Positions 35,210 to 43,235 of a stretch of DNA of 64,000 nucleotides are shown piece after piece (position 1 is the first letter of the stretch; each line of letters starts with the position of its first letter). Location: NCBI GenBank assembly GCA_022787565.1, contig JALFVN010000028.1, positions 62,001 to 126,000 on the forward strand, given 5' to 3'. The position numbers and the translations under genes are program-made. Origin of the DNA: Clostridiales bacterium (GTDB taxonomy: Bacteria > Bacillota > Clostridia > Oscillospirales > Oscillospiraceae). A model generated the notes under the pieces. The model did not search any database and was not told the origin of the DNA. It saw only the letters and a program-made list of their open reading frames with translations.

Positions 35210-37191
35210 TTTTTACCTCCGCTGCCCGTCTCGCCTCTGAGTCGGATGATCTCATCCCGAAGCTGGGCGGCAATTTCATATTCAAGCATCTGCGCGGCCT
35301 TGCGCATCTTCTGTTCAAGCTGCTCGATCAGTTGTTTCCGCTCCCGCTCGGTCATGCGGATGCCGTTTGCCTTTGTGGGCGTCTCGGATACGTCGGCGGA
35401 GATCTCCAGCAGCTCGCGCACGCTCTTGACAATGGTTTTGGGCACGATGCCGTGCTCCCTGTTGTAGGCCATCTGTTTTTCCCGGCGGCGTCTGGTCTCG
35501 TCGATACAGGCGCGCATGGAGGGCGTCACCGTGTCGGCGTACATGATGACCATGCTCTCCGCGTTGCGGGCGGCACGGCCAACGGTCTGGATCAGGCTGG
35601 TCTCGCTGCGAAGGAAGCCTTCCTTATCCGCGTCCAGGATGGCCACCAGGCCCACCTCCGGGATGTCCAGACCCTCGCGCAGCAGGTTGATGCCCACCAG
35701 CACGTCAAATTCGCCCAGGCGCAGGTCCCGGATGATCTCCATACGTTCGATGGTGCCAATGTCGTGGTGCATGTAGCGGCAGCGTATGCCGGCGTTTGTC
35801 AGATACTCGGACAGGTCTTCCGCCATCTTTTTGGTGAGGGTGGTCACCAGACTCCGCTGTCCCCTTTCGATCTTTCCGTTGATCTCGCCGATCAGATCGT
35901 CGATCTGCCCCTCGATGGGCCGGACAAAGATCTCCGGGTCCAAAAGTCCTGTGGGACGGATGATCTGCTCCACGATCTGGCCCGCCCGCTCCCGCTCATA
36001 ATCGCCGGGGGTGGCGGACACATACACCCGTTGGTGGATCCTGTCACAAAATTCCTCAAACTTCAAGGGCCGGTTATCAAAGGCGGAGGGCAGGCGGAAG
36101 CCGTAATCCACCAGGGATTCCTTTCTGGCCCTGTCGCCCCGGTACATAGCCCGGACCTGGGGCAGCGTCACATGGCTCTCGTCCACGAAGAGCAGAAAAT
36201 CCTTGGGAAAATAGTCCAGCAGCGTCATGGGCGGGCTGCCCGGCGCCCGGTCGGAGATGACCCGTGAGTAGTTTTCGATCCCGGTGCAGTAGCCCAGCTC
36301 CTGCATCATCTCGATATCGTAGTCCGTGCGCTGTTTGATCCGCTGGGCCTCAATGAGCTTGTTGTTTGCTTCAAAATATTTTACCCGCTCATCGCACTCT
36401 TCCCTGATCCTGCCGATGGCGGCAGCCATTTTCTCCTTTGTGGTCACATAGTGGCTGGCGGGGTAGATGGCCGCGTGATTCAGGTAGCGGACAGGTGCGC
36501 CGGTGACTACGTTGATCTCGCTGATCCTGTCGATCTCGTCGCCGAAAAATTCCACCCGGATGGCCTTGTCGTTTGCATAGGCCGGGAAGATCTCCACCGT
36601 GTCGCCCCGGACGCGGAACATGTTGCGCTCAAAGGCCAAGTCATTTCGTTCGTAGCGGATCTCCACAAGCTTGCGCAGAAGCTCGTCAAAGTCCCGGGTC
36701 TGGCCGGGCCGGAGAGAGATGACCATGTTGGCGTAGTCAATGGGGTCTCCCAGACCGTAGATACAGGAGACGGAAGCCACCACGATCACATCCCGCCGCT
36801 CGAACAGGCTGGAGGTGGCGCTGTGGCGCAGCCGCTCGATCTCGTCGTTGATGGAGCAGTCCTTTTCGATAAAGGTGTCTGTATGGGGGATATAGGCCTC
36901 GGGCTGGTAGTAGTCGTAATAGGAGACGAAATACTCCACCGCGTTTTCCGGGAAAAATTCCTTGAATTCGCTGCAAAGCTGGGCAGCCAGGGTCTTGTTG
37001 TGGGCAAGAACCAGAGTGGGCCGGTTCAGCCGGGCGATGACATTTGCCATGGTAAAGGTCTTGCCTGAGCCGGTTACCCCCAGAAGCACCTGCTCGTCCA
37101 GGCCGTTTTCGATGCCCATGACCAGACTGTCTATTGCCTGTGGCTGGTCCCCGGTTGGCTTATAATCCGATACCAATTTGAATTGTTCCAT
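35206..37191 (-). CDS. uvrB: Excinuclease ABC subunit B
   Basis: The central damage-verifying helicase-like subunit (661 aa) of nucleotide-excision repair. It has Walker [15 protein letters not shown], the beta-hairpin [29 protein letters not shown] as Walker B and motif [14 protein letters not shown]. The C-terminal UVR motif ([20 protein letters not shown]), which binds UvrC, is complete. It is the first gene of uvrB-polA-rimI-tsaD-radC, with a good promoter upstream. uvrA is 15 kb away on the same strand. Confidence 0.98.
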   Translation of the reverse strand: MEQFKLVSDYKPTGDQPQAIDSLVMGIENGLDEQVLLGVTGSGKTFTMANVIARLNRPTLVLAHNKTLAAQLCSEFKEFFPENAVEYFVSYYDYYQPEAYIPHTDTFIEKDCSINDEIERLRHSATSSLFERRDVIVVASVSCIYGLGDPIDYANMVISLRPGQTRDFDELLRKLVEIRYERNDLAFERNMFRVRGDTVEIFPAYANDKAIRVEFFGDEIDRISEINVVTGAPVRYLNHAAIYPASHYVTTKEKMAAAIGRIREECDERVKYFEANNKLIEAQRIKQRTDYDIEMMQELGYCTGIENYSRVISDRAPGSPPMTLLDYFPKDFLLFVDESHVTLPQVRAMYRGDRARKESLVDYGFRLPSAFDNRPLKFEEFCDRIHQRVYVSATPGDYERERAGQIVEQIIRPTGLLDPEIFVRPIEGQIDDLIGEINGKIERGQRSLVTTLTKKMAEDLSEYLTNAGIRCRYMHHDIGTIERMEIIRDLRLGEFDVLVGINLLREGLDIPEVGLVAILDADKEGFLRSETSLIQTVGRAARNAESMVIMYADTVTPSMRACIDETRRRREKQMAYNREHGIVPKTIVKSVRELLEISADVSETPTKANGIRMTERERKQLIEQLEQKMRKAAQMLEYEIAAQLRDEIIRLRGETGSGGKK

Positions 37192-37219
37192 ACGCTGCTC
37201 CGTAAGATTTTGATAGTAT

Positions 37220-37248
37220 ATTATACCACCATTCTTTTTTCCCTACAA
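37220..37248 (-). promoter_or_regulatory. Sigma-A promoter of uvrB-polA operon
   Basis: TTGTAG, 17 bases, TATAAT on the minus strand, about 30 bases upstream of uvrB. No LexA-type inverted repeat was recognised around it. Confidence 0.7.
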
Positions 37249-37305
37249 GATGCAGTATGCTCTCCTTTCGATCCTTTCCCCAAATCTTAAATCCTCTTAA
37301 GGCTA

Positions 37306-37334
37306 TTGAATCGGCTGTACGGGCATGGTATAAT
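37306..37334 (+). promoter_or_regulatory. Sigma-A promoter of the moxR operon
   Basis: TTGAAT, 17 bases, TATAAT on the plus strand, 36 bases upstream of the moxR start. It is divergent from the uvrB promoter. Confidence 0.75.
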
Positions 37335-37369
37335 ATTACAAATCGGTAACAATTCAAGGAGCGCATCAT

Positions 37370-38314
37370 ATGGACAACATCAATTCCATCGGCAACGCCA
37401 GACTGATCCTGCGGGAAGTGGGAAAGGTCATCGTAGGCAAGGACGAGATCATGATCAAAGTCCTGCTGGCCATTCTGGCCGGAGGACATATTCTGATGGA
37501 GGACATCCCCGGCGTGGGAAAAACCACCATGGCCGTGGCCTTTTCCAAAGCCCTTGGACTGGAATACAACCGGGTACAGTTCACGCCGGACGTACTGCCC
37601 TCCGATATTACCGGCTACTCCATATACAACAAAGACACCGGCGCCATGAGCTACCAGAAGGGCGCCATTCTCTGCAACCTCTTTCTGGCCGACGAGCTGA
37701 ACCGGGCCACCAGCCGCACCCAGTCCGCCCTTTTGCAGGCCATGGAAGAGGGTGAGGTCACGGTGGACAACCACACCCATAGGGTGCCGGAGCCTTTTAT
37801 CGTCATTGCCACCCAGAACCCCACCGGGGCCAAGGGCACCCAGATGCTGCCCGACTCTCAGATGGACCGTTTTATGCTGCGTCTGTCCATCGGCTACCCC
37901 TCTCATGAGGACGAGACGGAAATGATCCGCCGCAAGCAGAAGGGCGTCACTATGGAAAACGTGATGCAGATGGTCAGCCGGGAGGAGCTGATGCAGCTTC
38001 GCCGGGAGGTGGAGAAGGTCTACGTCAAGGATGAGATCATTGAATATATTGTGGAACTCTGTTCCGCCACCAGAAGCCACCCGGCCATTATTCAGGGCGC
38101 AAGTCCCAGAGCTTCCCTGGCGCTGACGGCCCTGTCCAAGGCCACCGCCTGGATCCAGGGCAGGGACTATGTTCTGCCCAAGGATGTTCGCTTCATCTTC
38201 CGGGACTGCATCGAGCACCGGCTGATCTGGTCTCAGGAGTCCGGAAGCAGCGCCGCCCACGGCCCGGTTCTCTCGGAAATACTGGGCTCTGTCAGGGCCC
38301 CTGCGATAAAATAA
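37370..38314 (+). CDS. MoxR-family AAA+ ATPase
   Basis: A cytoplasmic AAA+ chaperone-like ATPase (314 aa). Walker A is EDIPGVGKTTMAVAF, Walker B LADELNRATSRTQSALLQAM, and sensor 1 is IATQNPTGAKGTQMLP; the C-terminal lid ends near residue 310. MoxR ATPases usually act with the VWA or DUF58 proteins encoded beside them to assemble or activate partners. Here the partners are the DUF58 and transglutaminase proteins encoded directly downstream. AAGGAG lies eight bases before the ATG. Confidence 0.95.
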   Translation: MDNINSIGNARLILREVGKVIVGKDEIMIKVLLAILAGGHILMEDIPGVGKTTMAVAFSKALGLEYNRVQFTPDVLPSDITGYSIYNKDTGAMSYQKGAILCNLFLADELNRATSRTQSALLQAMEEGEVTVDNHTHRVPEPFIVIATQNPTGAKGTQMLPDSQMDRFMLRLSIGYPSHEDETEMIRRKQKGVTMENVMQMVSREELMQLRREVEKVYVKDEIIEYIVELCSATRSHPAIIQGASPRASLALTALSKATAWIQGRDYVLPKDVRFIFRDCIEHRLIWSQESGSSAAHGPVLSEILGSVRAPAIK

Positions 38315-38315
38315 T

Positions 38316-39257
38316 ATGCCTACCTTTCATTTCTTCTTGTATCTTGCTCTGCTGGCAGGGGCCTATGTGTTCAAGCTGGCCTATATCGGCTGGTTCGGGC
38401 CCTACCTGATGGGGGCGCTGTGTCTGCTGCCTCCCCTTCTGCTGCTCCTCTCCCTGCCTTCCATGCTCAGCCTCCGGGCGGAGATCTCTGCGCCGGGCAG
38501 GGTGAGTCAGGGGAGTGACTCGGAGCTTTGCGTATTGTTCAAGACTCGGGCCCTTTTACCCCTGAGCCGGGTGAACATCCGCGTGCAGCTGGAAAACCGC
38601 TATGACGGCGAAGTGAGCAAAACGAAATACTGCTACGCCGGTGTTCTGTCCAGCACGGGCAGGGTCCCCCTGCCCACCGCGCTCTGCGGTACGCTGGTCA
38701 TTTCCGTAATAAGGCTGGAGTGCCGCGATCTGCTGGGACTCTTCGTCATCCGCCGCAGATGTACGGCAAAAGCAGTGTGTACCGTGCTGCCCGATCCCGC
38801 AGTGCCGGATCAATGCCCGGATATCGACGTCTGCCTGGATTCGGCGGTACAGCTCAGGCCCAAATATGGCGGCGGCTACGCTGAGGAGCACGAATTGCGG
38901 GAATACCGCCCCGGCGACACCGTGAACGCCATCCACTGGAAGCTCAGCGCCAAATCTGACCAGGTCATCGTCCGCGAGGCTCTGGAGCAGGCCAACAATC
39001 AGGTTTTTCTTGTTCTGTCCCGCCCGGGCGAAAATGACCGGGGGCTTGCGTGCCTGTACTGGCTGTCCCTGCAGCTATGCCGCCGGGAGATCCCCCATGT
39101 GATCGTCAGCGGGAAAATGTACCCCGTGGGAAATGAGGAGGAGAGCGTGGCTGCCCTATGCGATCTTCTCTCCGCTCCCCTCTCTCCTCCCTGCCGTTTT
39201 GACCCCTCCCACGCCCGCTGTGTATTCACCCTTTCCGACGGGGAGGTGCGGGTTTGA
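38316..39257 (+). CDS. DUF58 domain membrane protein
   Basis: A 313-residue protein with two closely spaced N-terminal membrane helices (about residues 5-25 and 29-52). A beta-rich region follows, and then the DUF58 block EHELREYRPGDTVNAIHWKL near residues 190-210. It starts one base after the moxR stop and overlaps the transglutaminase gene, so all three are co-translated. DUF58 proteins are partners of MoxR ATPases; the biochemical activity is not known. The set is often placed in cell-envelope or stress contexts, which is inference. Confidence 0.9.
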   Translation: MPTFHFFLYLALLAGAYVFKLAYIGWFGPYLMGALCLLPPLLLLLSLPSMLSLRAEISAPGRVSQGSDSELCVLFKTRALLPLSRVNIRVQLENRYDGEVSKTKYCYAGVLSSTGRVPLPTALCGTLVISVIRLECRDLLGLFVIRRRCTAKAVCTVLPDPAVPDQCPDIDVCLDSAVQLRPKYGGGYAEEHELREYRPGDTVNAIHWKLSAKSDQVIVREALEQANNQVFLVLSRPGENDRGLACLYWLSLQLCRREIPHVIVSGKMYPVGNEEESVAALCDLLSAPLSPPCRFDPSHARCVFTLSDGEVRV

Positions 39258-41488
39258 AAAACCGTTTTTTGAACCGTTTTACCAATCTGATCCTGCTGTT
39301 TCTGTGCATTCTGCCCCTGGCCGCCTTGATCAGAGACAGCTTTGATCTGATCACAGACGCCCGCTTTGTGCTCTGGGCGGCGGCGCTCTGCCTGCTGATG
39401 TGGCTCAGCGCGAACTTTCACCGCGGATTTCTGCCGGGCCTTTTGCTCTCCGCACTGCTGATCTTTCTTGCCTATAAAAGCTATGCCCCCGATCTGCGCC
39501 TGGAGCTGACGGACTTTTTCGACCGGCTTACCGGCGTGTATTACGAGCACTATTACGCCATTGGCAGCAATTACCCCTTCGCAAACGCTGTGGGATCTCA
39601 CAGCTTTATTCTGCTGTTGATCGTTTTTCTGCTGTCGGCCTATGTCTCCATGTCTCTGACCTCCAAAAGCGGCCGGGTCCTGTTTTCCCTGCTGGGCTCC
39701 CTGCCTGTATTTGCCGGCTGCATTGCGGTGAACGGAAAGCCCTCTGTCTTTCTTATTCTCTGCCTTATGCTGTTTTGGATTCTGCTGCTGGTCGGCGGGA
39801 ACTATTACGACGAGGACAGCAATCAGGGCAGGACGCTGCTGATCATCACTCTGCCTTCGGCGGCGCTGCTCTGCGCCCTTGTGCTGATTCAGAAGCCCGC
39901 GGAATACGACTATGACGTCGAGCCCACGGACATGGTGGAGAAGTTTGACCGTCTGGGCGCGGTCTTCAGCAGCTGGATCAACGGCAAAGAGGGCGGCATC
40001 GCCCTTCTCCCGGAGAAGACAGATAAGGCCGGTCAATCCGCTGATTCCAAAGCTGAGCCTTCTGCCCTCCGTTTCCCCGCCTCCCTCTGGGGTATGGGGG
40101 ACGGCGCACTATCCCTCGACAGCGGCTCTTCCGCCCTTGACCGGGAGAAGCTTGTGCTCCGGGTGCGGGCCGAGACTACGGGCTATATGTATCTCCGCTG
40201 CTTTTCCTATGGGGATTATACCGGGACAGGCTGGCGCCGGGCCGAAGACCCGGATAACGGCCTTAGTTCCCTGGATTTCACCGCCCTTGCCCTGTCCGGC
40301 GTTCCGGGAAGTGAGGAACACAGTCTGGATATCCGCTTTTCCGCAAACACCGATGTGGCGGCGGTGCCCTATTTTTCCGCCCTCAAGACGGAGGGCGACT
40401 GCTATATCCCCGCCGGAGGAAAGAGCTACAGCGTCAGCTACTACAGCTTTGACGGAAGCTGGGAGACTCTTTCCCTGTCGGAAGAATTGACGCAGGATGA
40501 AGTCCGATACCGCAGCTATGCCAAAAGAGCGTATACCGCCCTGCCCCAGGATACCAAGGCCGACATTCTCTACCTGATCAATCAGGCCGGTTTGAACGTT
40601 GGTTCCCCCGACATTATTTCCGAAGTGGCAAGCTATGTGAGAAGCTGCGCCTCCTACGACCTCAACACTCAGCCCTATCCCACCGACGACTACGCGGTTT
40701 ATTTTCTGAAGAACGCGGAGACCGGCTACTGCGTCCACTACGCCACGGCCGCCGCCGTGATCTACCGGGCCCTGGGCATTCCCGCCCGCGTGACTGACGG
40801 TTTCCTGTTTCAGGCCAGAGCCGGGGAATTTGTAAATGTGCTTCAGGGCAATGAACACGCCTGGGTGGAGGTCTATCTGGACGGGCTTGGCTGGATCCCG
40901 GTGGAAGTGACCGGCAGCGGCGGCACGGCGGAAACCGCGCCAGAGGAAACGTCCTCTCCCGAACCCGCGGAGACCGGCACGGCGGAAACACCCCCTCCCG
41001 CCGAGAGTGCACAGCCGGAGGATGCAGGCCAAAGCCCCGCGCCCCAGCAGACGCCCCGGCCCTCAGACACCGTTCCCGTGGGGATCATCAGCACCCAACC
41101 CCAGACCGAGAGCCCAAGCCGCTCCCGGGCACTGATCCGCGTTTCGGACCTTCTGCGGAACATCCTTCTGCTGGCTGTTCTTCTGAGCCTGCTGCCGGTA
41201 AGCCGTCTGCTGCGTCTCCGGCTGAACCAAAGCCGCATTACCCAGCCCGACCGGAAGAAAGCCGCCGTATGGGTCTGGAAAACGGCCTCAAGAGCCGCTC
41301 GGTTTGGCCCGGAACTGCCGGAGGACATCACCGTCTGCGCGGAAAAAGCCGCTTTCAGCCAGCACGGGATCAGTGAAGAGGAGCTTCACGCCGTACAGAA
41401 GGAGCTTAGAAAAATGCTTGACAGCTGCTATAACAGTCTCTCCCCTGTCAAACGATTTGTATTCAAATACTTCTTTGCGTTAAAATGA
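39254..41488 (+). CDS. Membrane transglutaminase-like protein (TgpA-type)
   Basis: A 744-residue protein with about six N-terminal helices (1-215), a large external part, one more helix near 635-652 and a cytoplasmic tail of about 90 residues. The transglutaminase core has the Cys in GYCVHYATAAAVIYRALGIP (about residue 493), the His in NEHAWVEVYLD (about 535) and a following Asp-like GLGWIPVEVTG. A linker rich in Pro, Glu, Ser and Thr (about 555-620) precedes the last helix. The start is TTG at 39254, overlapping the DUF58 stop (TTGA), with GGGAGG upstream. It is the third gene of the MoxR-DUF58-transglutaminase set; the substrate is unknown. Confidence 0.9.
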   Translation: MKNRFLNRFTNLILLFLCILPLAALIRDSFDLITDARFVLWAAALCLLMWLSANFHRGFLPGLLLSALLIFLAYKSYAPDLRLELTDFFDRLTGVYYEHYYAIGSNYPFANAVGSHSFILLLIVFLLSAYVSMSLTSKSGRVLFSLLGSLPVFAGCIAVNGKPSVFLILCLMLFWILLLVGGNYYDEDSNQGRTLLIITLPSAALLCALVLIQKPAEYDYDVEPTDMVEKFDRLGAVFSSWINGKEGGIALLPEKTDKAGQSADSKAEPSALRFPASLWGMGDGALSLDSGSSALDREKLVLRVRAETTGYMYLRCFSYGDYTGTGWRRAEDPDNGLSSLDFTALALSGVPGSEEHSLDIRFSANTDVAAVPYFSALKTEGDCYIPAGGKSYSVSYYSFDGSWETLSLSEELTQDEVRYRSYAKRAYTALPQDTKADILYLINQAGLNVGSPDIISEVASYVRSCASYDLNTQPYPTDDYAVYFLKNAETGYCVHYATAAAVIYRALGIPARVTDGFLFQARAGEFVNVLQGNEHAWVEVYLDGLGWIPVEVTGSGGTAETAPEETSSPEPAETGTAETPPPAESAQPEDAGQSPAPQQTPRPSDTVPVGIISTQPQTESPSRSRALIRVSDLLRNILLLAVLLSLLPVSRLLRLRLNQSRITQPDRKKAAVWVWKTASRAARFGPELPEDITVCAEKAAFSQHGISEEELHAVQKELRKMLDSCYNSLSPVKRFVFKYFFALK

Positions 41489-41513
41489 GATAGCCGGAAA
41501 AGGCTATCTCATT
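41484..41513. terminator. Bidirectional terminator between convergent genes
   Basis: AATGAGATAGCC pairs with GGCTATCTCATT (12 bp, six-base loop), overlapping the transglutaminase stop codon. A T7 run follows on the plus strand. It also serves the minus-strand gene that ends at 41509. Confidence 0.85.
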
Positions 41514-41868
41514 TTTTTATTCGGATAATGACTGTTGCTTCCTGAGAGTAGTTTCCGTCGGGGTCAATGGCCTTGTAGCCGAAATAGTCACGGCCTTTTT
41601 TATTCTCTCTGGGCGTATAGACAAAGCTGCCGTCCTCATTCAGCGCAATTTCTCCTTTGACGGGCTGGGTCGTGATCTCATAATACAGTTCCCCGCTGTC
41701 CTCGTCGCTGGCCGAAAGCTGCCCCTCATAGGGCGTGTTCATCGGGGTGCTCAGCTCAAAGCTCTCCGCAAGCGGCGGCTGGCCTTGCGCATATGCCGGT
41801 TCAGGCGCTGAAATAAAAAGCGCAGATACAAGAAAGAGAGAAAGAAATAGATACGCCGCATTTTTCAT
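41509..41868 (-). CDS. Small secreted protein with a bacterial Ig-like/cadherin-like fold
   Basis: A 119-residue protein with a clear signal peptide (MKNAAYLFLSLFLVSALFIS, cleavage likely after PAYA). One beta-sandwich domain follows. It shows the Ig-like repeat features TPMNTPYEGQLSASDEDSG, ITTQPVKGEIALNEDGSFVY and GRDYFGYKAIDPDGN. Such domains recur in large surface adhesins, but here there is a single copy and no anchor. The start at 41868 has GGAGG five bases upstream; a long in-frame extension upstream has no such signal. Function is unknown. Confidence 0.82.
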   Translation of the reverse strand: MKNAAYLFLSLFLVSALFISAPEPAYAQGQPPLAESFELSTPMNTPYEGQLSASDEDSGELYYEITTQPVKGEIALNEDGSFVYTPRENKKGRDYFGYKAIDPDGNYSQEATVIIRIKK

Positions 41869-41995
41869 TATAGCCTCCATTGAATCAGTCTGCATGTATT
41901 TTACGCCTGTAATCGGCAAATATTCATTTTTGAGTAGACGAAAGCCCATTTGATGTGGTAAAATCCAGTCAGAAAACGGAGAAAGGAATAAGATT

Positions 41996-42643
41996 ATGGA
42001 ACTTACTGCCGCCGCTCTGTGGCTGAACACCTTTTTTGCCGGCTTTGACCAGAGCATAACCCTTGCCGTACACAAGCTGTACGAGGCTGCCGGCGGGATC
42101 ATGACTCCCTTCATGGAGCTGATCTCTTTCCTGGGAAAAGACGGGATCATTCTCGTCCTTCTGTCGCTGATGCTGATGCTGTTTAAAAAGACAAGGCGCT
42201 TCGGCACGGCAATGCTTTTCGGCGTGGCCATCGGCGCGCTGTTCACCAACTGTTTTTTGAAGATCGTGGTCGCAAGGCCGAGACCCTATGCAGACGAAAA
42301 CGGATTTTTCTATCCGCTCTGGCAGATGATGGGCCAGCATGTTGAAAGCGACAAGAGCTTCCCCTCCGGCCACACCACCGCCGCCTTTGCCACCATGGTT
42401 CCGGTTTTCCTTGTGGGCAACAAGAAAGTGAGCTGGACCGCGCTGATCTTCGCCTTTTTGATGGGCCTGTCCCGCATCTATCTGGTGGTTCACTTCCCCT
42501 CCGACGTGCTGGGCGGTCTGATCGTGGGCACCATTGCCGGTATTCTCGGCACGCTTCTCTCCCGGAAGCTTCCCCAGCGTTATTTTGAAGCAGACCTGAT
42601 AAAGCCAAGAAAGAGAGGGGCTCACGAATGTTCGGAAAGCTGA
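41996..42643 (+). CDS. PAP2-family membrane phosphatase
   Basis: A 215-residue integral membrane protein with about five helices. The three phosphatase motifs are present: KIVVARPRPY (C1), PSGHTTAAF with the catalytic His-neighbourhood (C2) and SRIYLVVHFPSDVLGG with the nucleophile His (C3). Relatives remove phosphate from phosphatidate or undecaprenyl diphosphate; which one applies here is unclear. Its gene overlaps the next one by 16 bases. The window also encodes a BacA-type UppP at 48065-48898. Confidence 0.92.
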   Translation: MELTAAALWLNTFFAGFDQSITLAVHKLYEAAGGIMTPFMELISFLGKDGIILVLLSLMLMLFKKTRRFGTAMLFGVAIGALFTNCFLKIVVARPRPYADENGFFYPLWQMMGQHVESDKSFPSGHTTAAFATMVPVFLVGNKKVSWTALIFAFLMGLSRIYLVVHFPSDVLGGLIVGTIAGILGTLLSRKLPQRYFEADLIKPRKRGAHECSES

Positions 42644-43023
42644 AATTTAAAGGCGTTGACAAAAAACGGATCAGCGACGAGGCACATATTGAGGACTATA
42701 AGGCCGCTGAAGAGATCGGGCGTGTCCGTCTGGGCAAGCTGTGCCTGTATTACCGGGATCTGGGGGTCAAATATTACGTCCCCTATGACTACATCGAGCG
42801 CTGCTTCTGCCGGATCAGCGAGTGCCAGCCCGACGACAGCCCCGCCTATTACTACTACCGGCTCATCCTCGTCCACGGCGAGAAAGAATTTGCCAACCTG
42901 ATCTTCAACAAGAAGGAAGAGGTAGAAAAGATTCTGGAATTGCTGAAAGCGGATCACCCCACTATCCAGTTCGGCTATGTGGAGCCGGAGAAAAAGCAGA
43001 AAAAGAAATTATTTTCCAAATAA
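42628..43023 (+). CDS. Conserved-looking cytoplasmic protein, function unknown
   Basis: A 131-residue soluble protein with no signal or helix long enough to span a membrane. It is rich in Tyr (AYYYYRLILVHGEKEF) and Lys (tail EKKQKKKLFSK), with alternating hydrophobic patterns suggesting a beta-sheet PH-like core, a guess only. It overlaps the PAP2 phosphatase gene by 16 bases and is followed at once by a strong terminator, so the two form a complete operon. Confidence 0.75.
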   Translation: MFGKLKFKGVDKKRISDEAHIEDYKAAEEIGRVRLGKLCLYYRDLGVKYYVPYDYIERCFCRISECQPDDSPAYYYYRLILVHGEKEFANLIFNKKEEVEKILELLKADHPTIQFGYVEPEKKQKKKLFSK

Positions 43024-43026
43024 AGC

Positions 43027-43057
43027 AACAACTCCGATGGCGTTCATCGGAGTTGTT
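43027..43057 (+). terminator. Terminator of the PAP2 operon
   Basis: AACAACTCCGATG and CATCGGAGTTGTT form a 13-bp perfect stem with a five-base loop, followed by TTTT. It lies right after the stop codon. Confidence 0.88.
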
Positions 43058-43102
43058 TTTTGCCTTGACGGCAGATTTCCCGCATACTGATCTGTATAAA
43101 CG

Positions 43103-43190
43103 GTCATTCTGAGGAGTGAAACGACGAAGAATCCCGTGGTTAGAAGAATACGCGTAAACAGAGGGGATCCTTCGCTGCGCCCAGGATGAC
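43103..43190. repeat. REP-like palindromic repeat, copy A (88 bp)
   Basis: It begins GTCATTCTGAGGAGTGAAAC and ends TTCGCTGCGCCCAGGATGAC. The two ends are imperfect inverted repeats (GTCATTCTG/CAGGATGAC and GAAGAATCCC/GGGATCCTTC). An 88-bp relative with the same ends and a shared GCGTAA centre lies at 53480-53567. It occupies the gap between the PAP2 operon and rqcH. Confidence 0.75.
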
Positions 43191-43193
43191 CGG

Positions 43194-43209
43194 AGCGGTT
43201 GGGACCGCT
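43194..43209. terminator. Short hairpin after rqcH
   Basis: AGCGGT and ACCGCT form a 6-bp stem with a TGGG loop, 27 bases past the rqcH stop. The stem is short and lacks a good T-run on the minus strand, so its role as terminator is uncertain. Confidence 0.35.
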
Positions 43210-43235
43210 GTTTTACGGTAAAGAGAGGCTGTTTT

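Noticed and set aside
41869..42249. N-terminal extension of the small Ig-like secreted protein
   Set aside because: The extension is antisense to the PAP2 gene, while a signal peptide and ribosome site define a start at 41868.
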